Of a stretch of 64,000 nucleotides of DNA, positions 63,201 to 64,000 are shown piece by piece. The stretch is from Mermis nigrescens. Its lineage: Eukaryota; Nematoda; Enoplea; Mermithida; Mermithidae. The DNA lies in contig JAVLUZ010000329.1 of the NCBI GenBank assembly GCA_036768485.1, forward strand, positions 372,001 through 436,000, read 5' to 3'. The notes below the pieces were generated by a model. That model did no database searches and was not told the origin of the DNA. It was given only the letters and a program-made list of their open reading frames with translations. The position numbers and the translations under genes are program-made. The first letter of the stretch is position 1. Each line of letters begins with the position of its first letter.

Positions 63201-64000
63201 CATGCCCTCCATTTGTGCATGTACATATGTTTCTGAAGGCGAGTCCTTACGTGCAAATTCAGCCAAATTGTCAATGGCGCTGAATTCGGCGAAGCGAATG
63301 AACACCTACATGGATAAGACATGCGGGTTCGCAGATTGCAGACCGGTCTATGTGCATTCTCTAATCTCTTTGCGTGCATATTACACGTGAAAAAAATTTC
63401 GCTCGTACAATGTCTCATACCGGAGCACTTTGCACATGTACAAAGAGGCTCGTACCAAGGACGTATTACCTTCGCCGCCTAATGCATCTCTACTATAAAA
63501 GATTCCAACGGTCTTACATTGGCGCTCTCGCGCCCGAAAATTTTGATATTTTGACCATTTTCAAGTCGAATTTTGCGGTCTTTTCAAAGACAAAGGAGGT
63601 CGCGAAAGTTAACGGGCGTAAAATGCAGGGAAATTATGTCATTTTTCCCTGCCTTTCGAAACCACATTTTAACACGCTTCATTTTCTGAAGATAATTTAA
63701 AACTGGCTCAAAATAATTTTTGCGTCAAATTGTCATTGATGTGAGTACTGTGTTGCTGTTACATTCTGGTTGATTCTAACTGCCAAACCCAGAGCAAATT
63801 TGAGGTTAAAAAAAATAAATATGGAAGTTTATGCAGAATTTTTTTGTTTAAGAGCACGTAAATCAATCCTAGCAGCCACATGCTGACCTAAGCGATAGTA
63901 ATACCGTCTCAAGCGCTCTAAAATTCCCGCTCATTCCAAATAAGCCTGAGTCTATAAAAAACTAAAGAGAAAGAAATGTAAAGAAAAATATACAGATAAG
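60245..64000. other. AT-rich DNA with scattered MITE ends; no gene seen
   Basis: ATCTTGGATACGGGCCTG-type termini near 60595, a GGGTGTACGTAGGGG duplication at 61981-62012, and GGCGCTCTCGCGCC next to AAAATTTT at 63520. The open frames here lack family motifs, splice context or composition that would support them as genes. Confidence 0.45.

Noticed and set aside
63200..63700. Overlapping ORFs near the window end as genes
   Set aside because: Frames are open on both strands with no recognisable domain, and contain a GGCGC hairpin module typical of the repeats.

Overview
The window is AT-rich, intron-containing animal DNA, most likely from an arthropod. The evidence is two spliced host genes, dense hAT-type MITEs with 8-bp target duplications, non-LTR retrotransposon relics, and a large Ty3/gypsy LTR retrotransposon. 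I cannot name the species.

Host genes. The 3' end of a guanylyl cyclase lies on the + strand (coding exons 1809-1907, 8488-8582, 8644-8775). Its 6.6-kb intron appears to use a GC-AG splice pair and is filled with repeats. A pancreatic-lipase-family gene lies convergently on the - strand. Eight phase-matched exons run from 46488 (signal peptide) down to 11809 (end of a PLAT domain). They encode about 527 residues with an intact Ser-Asp-His triad. Lipase intron 5 is about 28.7 kb and contains nearly all the mobile DNA between 13.0 and 41.7 kb.

Gypsy element (15374-29731, 14.36 kb). It has about 1.05-kb LTRs (TGTAA...TTACA), a CTTC target duplication, a possible primer site and a polypurine tract. 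Gene order is a Ser/Asn-rich ORF1, gag (Arg/Ser-rich, zinc knuckle), pol (protease, RT, RNase H, integrase with D,D-35-E), then a third reading unit of about 4.1 kb where errantiviruses carry env. That unit does not look like an envelope gene. It starts with a DEDDy-class 3'-5' exonuclease of RNase D/WRN type, followed by an unrecognised long region and a Gln/Arg-rich tail. A branch-point-like sequence, a pyrimidine tract and CAG directly precede its ATG, which suggests a spliced subgenomic mRNA. The integrase ends in a PWWP-like segment. The last ~60 bp of the two LTRs differ in sequence but fold into the same hairpin. Several single-base frame changes interrupt the reading frames, three of them -1 changes at five-T tracts.

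Repeats. Family A starts with a GC-rich hairpin and is built from degenerate ~270-bp monomers full of GTGTAAA/TTTACAC dyads. Copies lie in both host genes. Family B is a ~0.8-kb fold-back element with ~170-bp inverted arms, found next to A and in both core orientations. Families D, F, G and H are hAT-type (8-bp TSDs). There are also a solo LTR, a 1.1-kb tandem duplication carrying minisatellites, a diverged LTR relic, and two relics of one non-LTR retrotransposon. From 46.5 to 64 kb I see only repeats and AT-rich DNA without convincing genes.
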